From the NCBI GenBank assembly GCA_902524865.1, contig CABZEV010000007.1, positions 1 to 37,479 on the forward strand: 37,479 nt of DNA, in the 5' to 3' direction. Each line of letters opens with the position of its first letter. Positions within the stretch are counted from its first letter, which is position 1. Below are positions 1 through 12,918 of this stretch, in pieces. A program made the translations under genes and the position numbers. The notes beneath the pieces are model-generated. The model was given only the letters and a program-made list of their open reading frames with translations. It searched no databases and was not told the DNA's origin. The DNA is from an uncultured Pelagibacteraceae bacterium. GTDB lineage: Bacteria > Pseudomonadota > Alphaproteobacteria > Pelagibacterales > Pelagibacteraceae.

Positions 1-138
1 AACGCAGTTGGGGCAAATGTAGGTTTTGTTGAAATTGAGTCTGATAAAGGCCACGATTCTTTTTTGCTTAATGTTCCAGATTTCTTAAAAGCTTTAAAAA
101 ATTTTTTAGATAAATCTTATGCAGAAAAACATTCATGA
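1..138 (+). CDS. metX: Homoserine O-acetyltransferase MetX, C-terminal fragment (truncated by window start)
   Basis: Frame 1 reads [54 protein letters not shown] is the MetX-like C-terminal His motif; stop overlaps the metW start (ATGA), the usual metXW arrangement. Confidence 0.85.
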   Translation, partial: NAVGANVGFVEIESDKGHDSFLLNVPDFLKALKNFLDKSYAEKHS

Positions 139-731
139 AACCAGAATATATAATTATTTCAGATTTAATTGAGAAAGATGCAAAAGTTCTTGATGTAGGA
201 TGTGATGATGGAACTTTGATGGAATTTTTAAAGACAAATAAAAACGCTAATATCAGAGGAATAGAGATTTCAAAAGAAAAAGTGCAAATCTGTATTGCTA
301 AAGGGCTGTCTGTTATTGAAGGGAATGCAGAATTTGATTTAAAGCAATTTCCAAATGACTCTTTTGAGTATGTTGTTCTTGGGCAAACTTTACAAGCTTT
401 TATAAATCCTGAGATTGTAATTAAAGAGCTTTTACGAGTTGGTAACAAAGCTATAGTAACTATTCCAAATTTTGGGCATTGGAAAGTAAGATTAAATTTG
501 TTATTTAAAGGAACAATGCCAATTACAAACTCTTTACCTCATGATTGGTATAACACACCAAACATTCATATGTGCACGATAAAAGATTTTGTCAGATTTT
601 CTAAGATTATTAACTTTAAAATTTTTAAATCTTTAGCGTTAATTAATGAAAATGTTTCTGATATTAATAACTCAAATCTTATTTTTAAAAATTTATTTGG
701 AGAACTTGGTATATTTTTAATAGAAAAATAA
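135..731 (+). CDS. metW: Methionine biosynthesis protein MetW (SAM-dependent methyltransferase fold)
   Basis: 198 aa; [15 protein letters not shown] and [35 protein letters not shown] match the MetW family; adjacent to metX. Confidence 0.93.
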   Translation: MKPEYIIISDLIEKDAKVLDVGCDDGTLMEFLKTNKNANIRGIEISKEKVQICIAKGLSVIEGNAEFDLKQFPNDSFEYVVLGQTLQAFINPEIVIKELLRVGNKAIVTIPNFGHWKVRLNLLFKGTMPITNSLPHDWYNTPNIHMCTIKDFVRFSKIINFKIFKSLALINENVSDINNSNLIFKNLFGELGIFLIEK

Positions 732-1451
732 ATGAAAATTGAAATTATTAAATGTCTACAGGATAATTATAGCTACTTAATCATTGATGAAGAAAATCAA
801 ACCGCTTGTGTCATTGACCCTAGCGAGCCTGTACCAATAATCAATTATCTTGATAATTCAAAAATAAATTTAAAATTCATACTTAATACACACCATCATT
901 ACGATCATGTGGGTGGAAATCTTGAATTAAAAAAAAAATATAATTCTAAGGTGGTTGGATTTATTGGAGATAAAAATCGTATACCCGAGATTGATATATC
1001 TCTAGAGGACCACCAAATATGGAAACAAGATAATTTTGAGGCAAAAATTTATCATGTTCCTGGTCATACATCTGGACATATCGCTTTTCATTTTTTTAAA
1101 GAAAAAAAAATTTTCACAGGTGATACTCTATTCTCTTTAGGGTGTGGCAGAATTTTTGAAGGTACCTACGAACAAATGTATAATTCACTTAAAAAAATTA
1201 AATCATTACCAAAAGATACAGAAATTTATTGTGGCCATGAATACACCTTGGAAAACTCAAATTTTTGTATCGCCAATGACTCTGGTAATTTAAAATTAAA
1301 AAATAAAATACTAGAGATTAACAAGAAACTTCAGAATGCATTACCAACAATACCAAGTACTTTAGCTGATGAATTAGAATGTAATATATTTCTTAAAGCA
1401 AAAGATTTAGAAAGTTTTTCAAAATTGAGAGATTTAAAGGATAATTTTTAG
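732..1451 (+). CDS. gloB: Hydroxyacylglutathione hydrolase (glyoxalase II)
   Basis: THHHYDHVGGN metal-binding motif, GHTSGHIAF, GDTLFSLGCGRIFEGT, CGHEYTLEN. Confidence 0.93.
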   Translation: MKIEIIKCLQDNYSYLIIDEENQTACVIDPSEPVPIINYLDNSKINLKFILNTHHHYDHVGGNLELKKKYNSKVVGFIGDKNRIPEIDISLEDHQIWKQDNFEAKIYHVPGHTSGHIAFHFFKEKKIFTGDTLFSLGCGRIFEGTYEQMYNSLKKIKSLPKDTEIYCGHEYTLENSNFCIANDSGNLKLKNKILEINKKLQNALPTIPSTLADELECNIFLKAKDLESFSKLRDLKDNF

Positions 1452-1460
1452 TTAATAGGC

Positions 1461-1488
1461 TTGACTAAAGAAATGCCCTGACTATATT
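1461..1488 (+). promoter_or_regulatory. Putative sigma70-type promoter for rplU-rpmA(-obgE)
   Basis: TTGACT (1461-1466), 16-nt spacer, TATATT (1483-1488), in the gloB-rplU gap, about 22 nt before the likely rplU ATG at 1511. Confidence 0.65.
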
Positions 1489-1510
1489 GCCTGATAAAAA
1501 AATCTATTTT

Positions 1511-1909
1511 ATGTCATACGCAGTTATACAATCAGGTGGAAAACAATATAAAGTGAAGTCTGGTGAAATTTTAAAAATTGAAAAATTACCAAATTCAAAG
1601 TCCGAAACTAAAATTGAGTTTAATGATATATTGGCATATGGCGATAATAAAGTAATAGAAATTGGTTCGCCAACAATTCAAGGTGCCAAAGTTGAAGCAA
1701 ACCTAATAAAAAATAGTAAAAATAGAACTGTACTTATTTTTAAAAAGAGGAGAAGACAAAACTCAAGAAGAAAAAATGGTCATAGACAAGAATATTCTAT
1801 GATTAGAATAAATAAAATTTTTTCAAAAGATGGTAAGATTTTATCTGAGGCTGAGAAGATTTCTAAACCAATAAAAAAAGATTCTGAAAAAAAGGAATTG
1901 AGTAAATAA
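1511..1909 (+). CDS. rplU: 50S ribosomal protein L21
   Basis: MSYAVIQSGGKQYKVKSGEILKIEKLP; start moved from ORF-track TTG at 1487 to ATG at 1511; Lys-rich C-terminal tail. Confidence 0.95.
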   Translation: MSYAVIQSGGKQYKVKSGEILKIEKLPNSKSETKIEFNDILAYGDNKVIEIGSPTIQGAKVEANLIKNSKNRTVLIFKKRRRQNSRRKNGHRQEYSMIRINKIFSKDGKILSEAEKISKPIKKDSEKKELSK

Positions 1910-1920
1910 AGGAATAAAAT

Positions 1921-2175
1921 ATGGCTACAAAAAAAGCTGGTGGATCATCGAGGAACGGTAGAGATAGTGCAGGCAGAAGACTTGGTGTAAAAAAATATGG
2001 TGGTCAATATGTTATTCCTGGCAACATAATTGTTAGACAAAGAGGTACTAAGATATTTCCAGGAGAAAATGTGGGTATGGGTAAAGATCACTCAATTTTT
2101 TCAGTAATAAAAGGTAAAGTTGTTTTTAAAAAAACAAAATCCGATAGAACTTTTGTTTCAGTAAAACCCAATTAA
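1921..2175 (+). CDS. rpmA: 50S ribosomal protein L27
   Basis: [29 protein letters not shown]...IIVRQRGTK. Confidence 0.97.
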   Translation: MATKKAGGSSRNGRDSAGRRLGVKKYGGQYVIPGNIIVRQRGTKIFPGENVGMGKDHSIFSVIKGKVVFKKTKSDRTFVSVKPN

Positions 2176-2193
2176 TATTACAACTCAAAATAG

Positions 2194-4281
<2,088 letters not shown>

Positions 4282-4282
<1 letters not shown>

Positions 4283-5532
4283 TGCAAAAGCTACTAACTG
4301 ATATCGGAAAAAAATCAAAAAAAGCAATTAATAAAAGGTTAAGTACAAAAAAAAAGGACAAAGTTCTAAAAGATTATCGTCTTCTAATCTTAAAAAACAA
4401 AAAATTAATAATTAATGAAAATAAAAAAGATATTAAGAATGCCTACAAAAAAGGTATTAAAAATAACTTAATCCAAAGATTAATATTAAATGACAAAAAA
4501 ATAGTTGCGATAACCAATTCTATAAAAAAAATTATTAGTTTAAGGGATCCTACAAATGTCATTTTAGAAAAATGGAAAAGGCCAAATGGTTTAGTAATAT
4601 CAAAAGTATCTATACCTATTGGTGTAATTGGCGTTATATACGAAAGTAGACCCAATGTTACAGCAGATGTTGCATCTTTATGTTTTAAGTCTGGGAATGC
4701 TGTCATTTTAAAAGGTGGATCTGAAGCTTATTATTCTAATCTTATTCTCACAAAATTCTTTAGAAAATCACTAAAGAAAAATAATGTTGATGAAAATTTT
4801 GTTCAGTTTTTAAAACTCAAAAAAAGAAGTGTTGTTGATTTTCTTCTACAAAAAATGAGTAAATTTATTGATGTAATAATTCCAAGAGGTGGGAAAGGTT
4901 TAGTTAAAAAAGTACAGGATTTATCATCTGTTCCAACAATTGGCCATTTGGAAGGTGTTTGTCATTCTTATGTAGATAAAAATGCAAATCCTAAGATTGC
5001 GAATAAAGTAGTTCAAAATGCTAAAATGAGGAATACCGCAATATGTGGAGCAACCGAAACAATTCTTTTACACGAAAAAATAATCAAGAAATTTGGAAAT
5101 AAAATTTTAAAAAATTTAGAAGAAAATGGATGTAAAATTATTGGTGATAATAAGATAAGAAAGCTTTATGATAAAAAAATTCAGAAAGCTTCGATAAAAG
5201 ATTGGACAAAAGAATATTTATCACCTGTTGTATCTGTGAAATCAGTAAAAAATATAGATGAGGCTATAGCGCATATTAACAAATATGGAACCATGCATAC
5301 GGATTGTATTATTACTCAAAACAAAAAAGCAGCAAAAAAATTTTTAAATGAGGTGAAAAGTTCAATAGCTATGCACAATACTTCAACACAATTTGCAGAT
5401 GGAGGTGAATTTGGGTTTGGTGGCGAGGTGGGAATCTCAACCAACACACTTCCACCTAGAGGTCCCGTAGGACTTAATCAACTTATTTCATATAAATATC
5501 AAGTCACCAGCAGAGGCCAAGTAAGGAAGTAA
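4282..5532 (+). CDS. proA: Gamma-glutamyl phosphate reductase
   Basis: IGVIYESRPNVTADVASLCFKSGNAVILKGGSEA, TAICGATETILLHE, FGFGGEVGISTNTLPPRGPVGL; 1-nt overlap with proB. Confidence 0.96.
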
Positions 5533-5533
5533 T

Positions 5534-6055
5534 TTGAATTTAAAAAAAAAAAGAATTGGAATTTTAGGTGGTTCATTTGATCCTGCTCACAATGGTCATC
5601 TAGCTATATCTAAAGAAGCAGTAAAAAGATTTAAACTTGAAAAGATTATATGGGCCATTACAAAAAAAAATCCTTTTAAAATAAAAAGTTCTTTAAGCCT
5701 GCAATCTAGAATTAAAAGATGTAAAAAGATTATTAAAAAAAATAAATTTATTGAGGTCAAATTTTATGAAAATAAAATTAAATCAAATAAAACAATAAAT
5801 CTAATAAATTACTTCAACAAAAATAAAAAAAATGAAATTTTTTTCTTAATGGGTGCAGATAATTTAGTTAATTTCCATAAATGGCATAAATGGAAACAAA
5901 TTTCAGAAAAATGTAATATCTTAGTTTTTGATAGATATGGATATAAGAAAAAATCATTAAATTCTAAGACATATAAAACCCTTAAAAGTGAGAAATTTAA
6001 ATTTGTTTATTTTAATAAAGTCAATATTTCGTCTTCTCAATTAAGGAAAATTTGA
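5534..6055 (+). CDS. nadD: Nicotinate-nucleotide adenylyltransferase
   Basis: RIGILGGSFDPAHNGHLAISKEA, FLMGADNLVNFHKWHKW, ISSSQLR; TTG start. Confidence 0.93.
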   Translation: MNLKKKRIGILGGSFDPAHNGHLAISKEAVKRFKLEKIIWAITKKNPFKIKSSLSLQSRIKRCKKIIKKNKFIEVKFYENKIKSNKTINLINYFNKNKKNEIFFLMGADNLVNFHKWHKWKQISEKCNILVFDRYGYKKKSLNSKTYKTLKSEKFKFVYFNKVNISSSQLRKI

Positions 6056-6072
6056 TAGTCTAAATTTAACTA

Positions 6073-6423
6073 ATGGATAAAATTTCAGATCTTAAAAATT
6101 CTATCATCAAAACATTGGATATTAACAAGGCTCAAGACATAATAAGCATAGATCTTAAAGACAAAAGTTCTATGGCTGATTTTATGATTATTGCGAGCGG
6201 CACTTCATCTAGGCACATACAATCTTTATCCGAGCAAGTTTTGGAAAAATTTAAAGATAATGGCATAAAAAATTCAAAAATTGAGGGCGCAGATAGTAGT
6301 GAATGGAAATTAATTGATGGTATAGACTTAATTGTTCATATTTTTCACCCAGAAAAAAGAAAATTTTATGAACTTGAAAAAATGTGGTCTGAGCTAATAC
6401 CTAAAGAAAAATTAATTATTTAA
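6073..6423 (+). CDS. rsfS: Ribosome silencing factor RsfS (Iojap/YbeB)
   Basis: SSMADFMIIASGTSSRHIQSLSEQV, WKLIDGIDLIVHIFHPEKRKFYELEKMW. Confidence 0.93.
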   Translation: MDKISDLKNSIIKTLDINKAQDIISIDLKDKSSMADFMIIASGTSSRHIQSLSEQVLEKFKDNGIKNSKIEGADSSEWKLIDGIDLIVHIFHPEKRKFYELEKMWSELIPKEKLII

Positions 6424-7550
6424 TGAAAAAAGTATTAACATTATTTTTATTTTGTTTTCTATTTCAGCAAGTGAATTCTGCTGAAAATGATATTTACAAA
6501 AAAATTGATTTATTTGGAGAAGTGCTTGAAAAAATCAATAGAGAATATGTAGATGAAATTAATCAATCTGAAAGTATGGACTCTGCAATCAATGGCCTTC
6601 TACAATCTCTTGATCCTTACTCGGCATACATGTCTCCAGAAATATTTAATGAAATGCAGACTGAGACTAGTGGTGAGTTTGGGGGTCTTGGTATTGAGGT
6701 GAGTATGGAGTCAGGTGTTGTAAAAGTCATTTCTCCTATAGATGACACGCCAGCATCTAAAGCAGGGATTAAAGCAGGCGACTATATTGTTAAAATTAAT
6801 GATGTTCAAGTTCAGGGCAAATCTCTCAGCGAAGCTGTTGATTTAATGAGGGGGCCAGTTGGATCAGGAATTGAACTCACAATTCGAAGACGTGGGGAGA
6901 GAAAAGCTCTAATATTTAATGTTGTAAGAGAGATTATACAAATTCAATCCGTTAAAGCTGACATTTTAGAAAAAAGTATAGGTTATTTAAGACTAACTTC
7001 GTTTAATGAAAATAGTGGCAAACAAATAGAAAGAGAAATTAAAAAATTAGAAAAAAATAAAGATGTTAAGTCATACATTTTAGATTTAAGAAACAATCCT
7101 GGCGGACTACTTTCTCAAGCAATAAAAATCTCCGACTTTTTTTTAGATAATGGAGAGATCGTATCCACAAAAAGTAGAAAACCTTCTGAAAATAGAAAAT
7201 GGTTTGCAAAAAAAGGTGACCTTACAAATGGAAAAGTATTGATTGTTCTTATTAATTATGGATCGGCTTCAGCATCAGAAATAGTTGCAGGAGCCCTTAA
7301 AGATCACAAAAGAGCAATTTTATTAGGTGAAAATAGTTATGGTAAAGGCTCAGTACAATCGATCATCCCCCTTAAAAATGATGGAGCAATTAGGCTCACA
7401 GTAGCTAAATATTATCTTCCTTCCGGAAAATCTATTTCTGAGGTTGGTGTACTCCCAGATATAGAGGTTAGTGAGGAAAATGATGAATTCAGAATTAAAA
7501 CTGAAACCGACAATCAGTTAGAATACGCTATTAAACTTCTCAAGGGCTAA
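6423..7550 (+). CDS. ctpA: C-terminal processing peptidase, S41 family (signal peptide, PDZ domain)
   Basis: N-terminal signal peptide, PDZ region GGLGIEVSMESGVVKVISPIDDTPASKAGIKAGD, catalytic GSASASEIVAGALKDHKRAILLGENSYGKGSVQ. Confidence 0.93.
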   Translation: MKKVLTLFLFCFLFQQVNSAENDIYKKIDLFGEVLEKINREYVDEINQSESMDSAINGLLQSLDPYSAYMSPEIFNEMQTETSGEFGGLGIEVSMESGVVKVISPIDDTPASKAGIKAGDYIVKINDVQVQGKSLSEAVDLMRGPVGSGIELTIRRRGERKALIFNVVREIIQIQSVKADILEKSIGYLRLTSFNENSGKQIEREIKKLEKNKDVKSYILDLRNNPGGLLSQAIKISDFFLDNGEIVSTKSRKPSENRKWFAKKGDLTNGKVLIVLINYGSASASEIVAGALKDHKRAILLGENSYGKGSVQSIIPLKNDGAIRLTVAKYYLPSGKSISEVGVLPDIEVSEENDEFRIKTETDNQLEYAIKLLKG

Positions 7551-7551
7551 T

Positions 7552-8028
7552 ATGGAGGAAAAATTCAGAAATCTGCCACTTAGAAGTGGAGTGGGAATTG
7601 TTGTCCTTAACAAGGATAATAAAGTTTTTGTCGCAAAACGAATAGACAATCCTAAGAATTTTTGGCAAATGCCACAGGGTGGAGTAGATGACGGAGAAGA
7701 TTTTTTAGCCGCTGCATATAGAGAATTAGAGGAGGAAACTAGTATAAAGAATGTAAAGCTTGTGAGAGAAATTGAAGGCACAATTACCTACGAACTGCCA
7801 AAAAATTTATTGGGTATTATTTGGAAAGGTAAATATAAGGGACAAAAACAAAAATGGTTTTTAATGAGATACCTGGGTAAAGATGAGGATATAAATATTA
7901 AAACAAATAAACCAGAATTTTTAGAGTGGAAATGGATAGAATTAGATAAAATAACTGAAGTGGTAGTGGATTTCAAATATCATGTATATAAAATACTTAA
8001 AGAAAAAATAAAAATAATAATTAATTAA
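7552..8028 (+). CDS. rppH: RNA pyrophosphohydrolase (Nudix)
   Basis: RSGVGIVVLNKDNKVFVAKR, FWQMPQGGVDDGEDFLAAAYRELEEETSI Nudix box, WKWIELDKI. Confidence 0.92.
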   Translation: MEEKFRNLPLRSGVGIVVLNKDNKVFVAKRIDNPKNFWQMPQGGVDDGEDFLAAAYRELEEETSIKNVKLVREIEGTITYELPKNLLGIIWKGKYKGQKQKWFLMRYLGKDEDINIKTNKPEFLEWKWIELDKITEVVVDFKYHVYKILKEKIKIIIN

Positions 8029-8412
8029 TAGACTTTAAAGTTTCAACTTTTTGATCAGCTAAATATTTCAATTGATCACTAATTTCAGGTTTATTAGATT
8101 CTTCCTCTGCATTTTTTAGTAATTCCTGTAATTTATCTCTCTCAATATCTTTTAAATTTAGGATGTAGCTAGTTAAAATGGATAAAGTATTATTTTTAAA
8201 TTCGATAATCCCGTCCTCAACATAATACTTTTCATCACCAGATTTTGATTGAATGGTAATAATACCTGGTTTTAAAAATGAAATTATAGAAATATGATCT
8301 TTCAGTATACCCATTTCTCCTTCAAATGCAGGAACAACTACCTCACTAACATCCTCTTTGGATAAGAAGGATTTCTCTGGATTAACTATTTCTATCTTAA
8401 ATTCATCACTCA

Positions 8413-8413
<1 letters not shown>
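8021..8413 (-). CDS. atpC: F1F0 ATP synthase epsilon subunit
   Basis: FKIEIVNPEKSFLSKEDVSEVVVPAFEGEMGILKDHISIISFLKPG; downstream of atpD. Confidence 0.93.
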
Positions 8414-10709
<2,296 letters not shown>

Positions 10710-10716
10710 AAATTAA

Positions 10717-12252
10717 TTAAGATTTAAAGTTTTTCTTAAGATTGGTAATTACTTCAATTAAAGTTTTTTCAGTTTCTTCCTCTAACTTACCAGAACTTAA
10801 AATAGATTGTATTAACTCTGGTTTATCAGATTTGCATCGTTCAATAATTCTATTCTCAAAGTCAGCAATATCTTTTAAATCAATATCATCTAAATACCCT
10901 TTTACTCCACAAAATACAGATATCACCTGTTCAGCAACAGTCATTGGTGAATATTGTTTCTGTTTTAATAACTCAGTTAATTTCGATCCTCTATTTAAAA
11001 GCTGTTGAGTTGAGGCATCTAAATCAGATCCAAATTGAGCAAAAGCTGCCATTTCTCTATATTGTGCCAATTCAAGTTTCATTGATCCTGATACTTTTTT
11101 CATAGCTTTTGTTTGCGCAGCTGAACCAACCCTAGAAACAGATAATCCAACATTAATCGCTGGTCTTATACCTTGGTTAAATAACTCAGTTTCTAAAAAA
11201 ATTTGTCCATCGGTAATTGAAATTACATTAGTTGGAATATAAGCAGAAACGTCTCCACCTTGAGTTTCAATGATAGGAAGAGCTGTTAATGAACCTCCGC
11301 CGTGTTCATCGCTTAATTTAGCAGCCCTTTCCAGTAATCTACTATGAAGATAAAATACATCGCCTGGATATGCTTCTCTGCCTGGTGGTCTTCTTAATAT
11401 AAGTGACATTTGTCGGTAGGCAACTGCTTGTTTTGATAAATCATCATAAATAATTAGAGCATGCATTCCATTATCTCTAAAGTATTCTCCCATTGCACAC
11501 CCCGTGTAAGGAGCCAAAAATTGAAGTGGAGCTGAGTCTGATGCTGTTGCTGCTACTATAGTTGTATATTCCATTGCACCAGCTTCTTCTAAAGTTTTTT
11601 GAATTTGTCTTACAGTTGATCTTTTTTGACCAACCGCAACATAAATACAATAAAGTTTTTGTTTTTCATCTCCGGACTCATTAATCTTTTTTTGGTTGAT
11701 AATTGTGTCAACTGCGACTGCAGTTTTACCAGTTTGACGATCTCCAATAATTAATTCTCGTTGACCTCTTCCAATCGGAACTAGACTATCAATTGATTTT
11801 AAACCTGTTTGCATTGGTTCGCTTACAGACTGTCTTGGAATGATACCGGGAGCCTTAACTTCAACTCTACTTTTTTTTACACTTTTGTCTAATGGTCCTT
11901 TTCCATCAATTGGATTTCCCAACCCATCTACGACCCTTCCTAATAATTCTTTTCCAACAGGGGTATCGACAATACTTCCAGTTCTTTTTACTACATCTCC
12001 TTCTTTAATGTTTCGATCATCTCCAAAAATTACAACACCTACATTTTCACTTTCCAAATTTAAAGCCATACCTTTTGATCCATCAGAAAATTCTACCATT
12101 TCACCAGCCTGAACATTATCTAGTCCATAAATTCTAGCTATACCATCTCCAACTGATAAAACTTGACCAACCTCAGAAATTTTAGTTTTTTCTCCAAAAT
12201 TTTTGATTTGTTCTTTTAATATTTTTGTGACTTCTGAAGGATTGATATCCAT
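10717..12252 (-). CDS. atpA: F1F0 ATP synthase alpha subunit
   Basis: [52 protein letters not shown]. Confidence 0.99.
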   Translation of the reverse strand: MDINPSEVTKILKEQIKNFGEKTKISEVGQVLSVGDGIARIYGLDNVQAGEMVEFSDGSKGMALNLESENVGVVIFGDDRNIKEGDVVKRTGSIVDTPVGKELLGRVVDGLGNPIDGKGPLDKSVKKSRVEVKAPGIIPRQSVSEPMQTGLKSIDSLVPIGRGQRELIIGDRQTGKTAVAVDTIINQKKINESGDEKQKLYCIYVAVGQKRSTVRQIQKTLEEAGAMEYTTIVAATASDSAPLQFLAPYTGCAMGEYFRDNGMHALIIYDDLSKQAVAYRQMSLILRRPPGREAYPGDVFYLHSRLLERAAKLSDEHGGGSLTALPIIETQGGDVSAYIPTNVISITDGQIFLETELFNQGIRPAINVGLSVSRVGSAAQTKAMKKVSGSMKLELAQYREMAAFAQFGSDLDASTQQLLNRGSKLTELLKQKQYSPMTVAEQVISVFCGVKGYLDDIDLKDIADFENRIIERCKSDKPELIQSILSSGKLEEETEKTLIEVITNLKKNFKS

Positions 12253-12253
12253 A

Positions 12254-12811
12254 TTACGCCTCTATCATTCTATTTTCAATTTGTTGTAATTTACTTTTTA
12301 TGGAAGTATCAATCATAGTACTTCCAACTTGCACAATCAAACCTCCAATTAAACTTTCATCTTGTTTATAACTCAACTTAATTTTTGATTTAAAATTGTT
12401 TGATAGCTCATCTGTAATTTTTTTAATCTCATCTTGAGTTAAGGATTTTGCGGATTTAATTTCAGCTTTTAACTCACCTCTTTTCTCAGAACATGTTTGA
12501 ATAAAACTTTTTAAAATTTTTTTAGTATAAAAATATCTTCTTTTTAAAATTAAAAAATTTAAAAAATTTCTAAATAAATTTTCTAATTTAAAGTTATTAG
12601 AAATCTTATTATTAATATCTGTTAAAATATTTTGACCTAAAGATGGGTCCTTTAAAAAATTATTAAACTCTTTGCTTTGATCGATTAAGTTTAGATATGC
12701 CACAGAATTTTCTTCAACTTGGGAAAGTAAATTTGCTTCTTCGGCAAGTTCGTATAAAGCCAAAGAATATCTACTAGCAGAAGTGCTGGAAAACTCTTTA
12801 TTTTTACTCAA
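12254..12811 (-). CDS. atpH: F1F0 ATP synthase delta subunit
   Basis: [14 protein letters not shown]...; C-terminal [25 protein letters not shown]; first gene of atpHAGDC; TTG start. Confidence 0.93.
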   Translation of the reverse strand: MSKNKEFSSTSASRYSLALYELAEEANLLSQVEENSVAYLNLIDQSKEFNNFLKDPSLGQNILTDINNKISNNFKLENLFRNFLNFLILKRRYFYTKKILKSFIQTCSEKRGELKAEIKSAKSLTQDEIKKITDELSNNFKSKIKLSYKQDESLIGGLIVQVGSTMIDTSIKSKLQQIENRMIEA

Positions 12812-12844
12812 ATTAATACCTATTAAATATTGAAGATTTATTAA

Positions 12845-12878
12845 TAACTCGAGTTAATTAACACATGACCAATTGGTC
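12845..12878. promoter_or_regulatory. Cluster of three perfect palindromes upstream of atpH (candidate operators)
   Basis: TAACTCGAGTTA (12845-12856), GTTAATTAAC (12853-12862), GACCAATTGGTC (12867-12878). Confidence 0.4.
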
Positions 12879-12893
12879 TTCAAGTAACACGTT

Positions 12894-12899
12894 TGTCAA
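12894..12899 (-). promoter_or_regulatory. Putative -35 element (TTGACA) of the atp operon promoter
   Basis: Minus strand reads TTGACA at 12899-12894; no good -10 at 16-18 nt spacing, so incomplete support. Confidence 0.35.
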
Positions 12900-12918
12900 A
12901 AAAAGCAGTTTTTTTTGA
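12896..12918. terminator. A/T-rich inverted repeat directly after the priA stop codon (possible weak terminator)
   Basis: Perfect 9-bp arms TCAAAAAAA / TTTTTTTGA around GCAGT, abutting the priA stop at 12919. Confidence 0.35.

Noticed and set aside
68-448. Minus-strand ORF of 126 aa opposite metW
   Set aside because: Antisense to a well-recognised gene; low-complexity Ser/Phe/Ile-rich translation, no recognisable domain
1487-1510. ORF-track N-terminal extension of L21 (MPDKKIYF)
   Set aside because: TTG start lies in a predicted -10 box; L21 proteins normally begin at MSYAVIQSGGKQY
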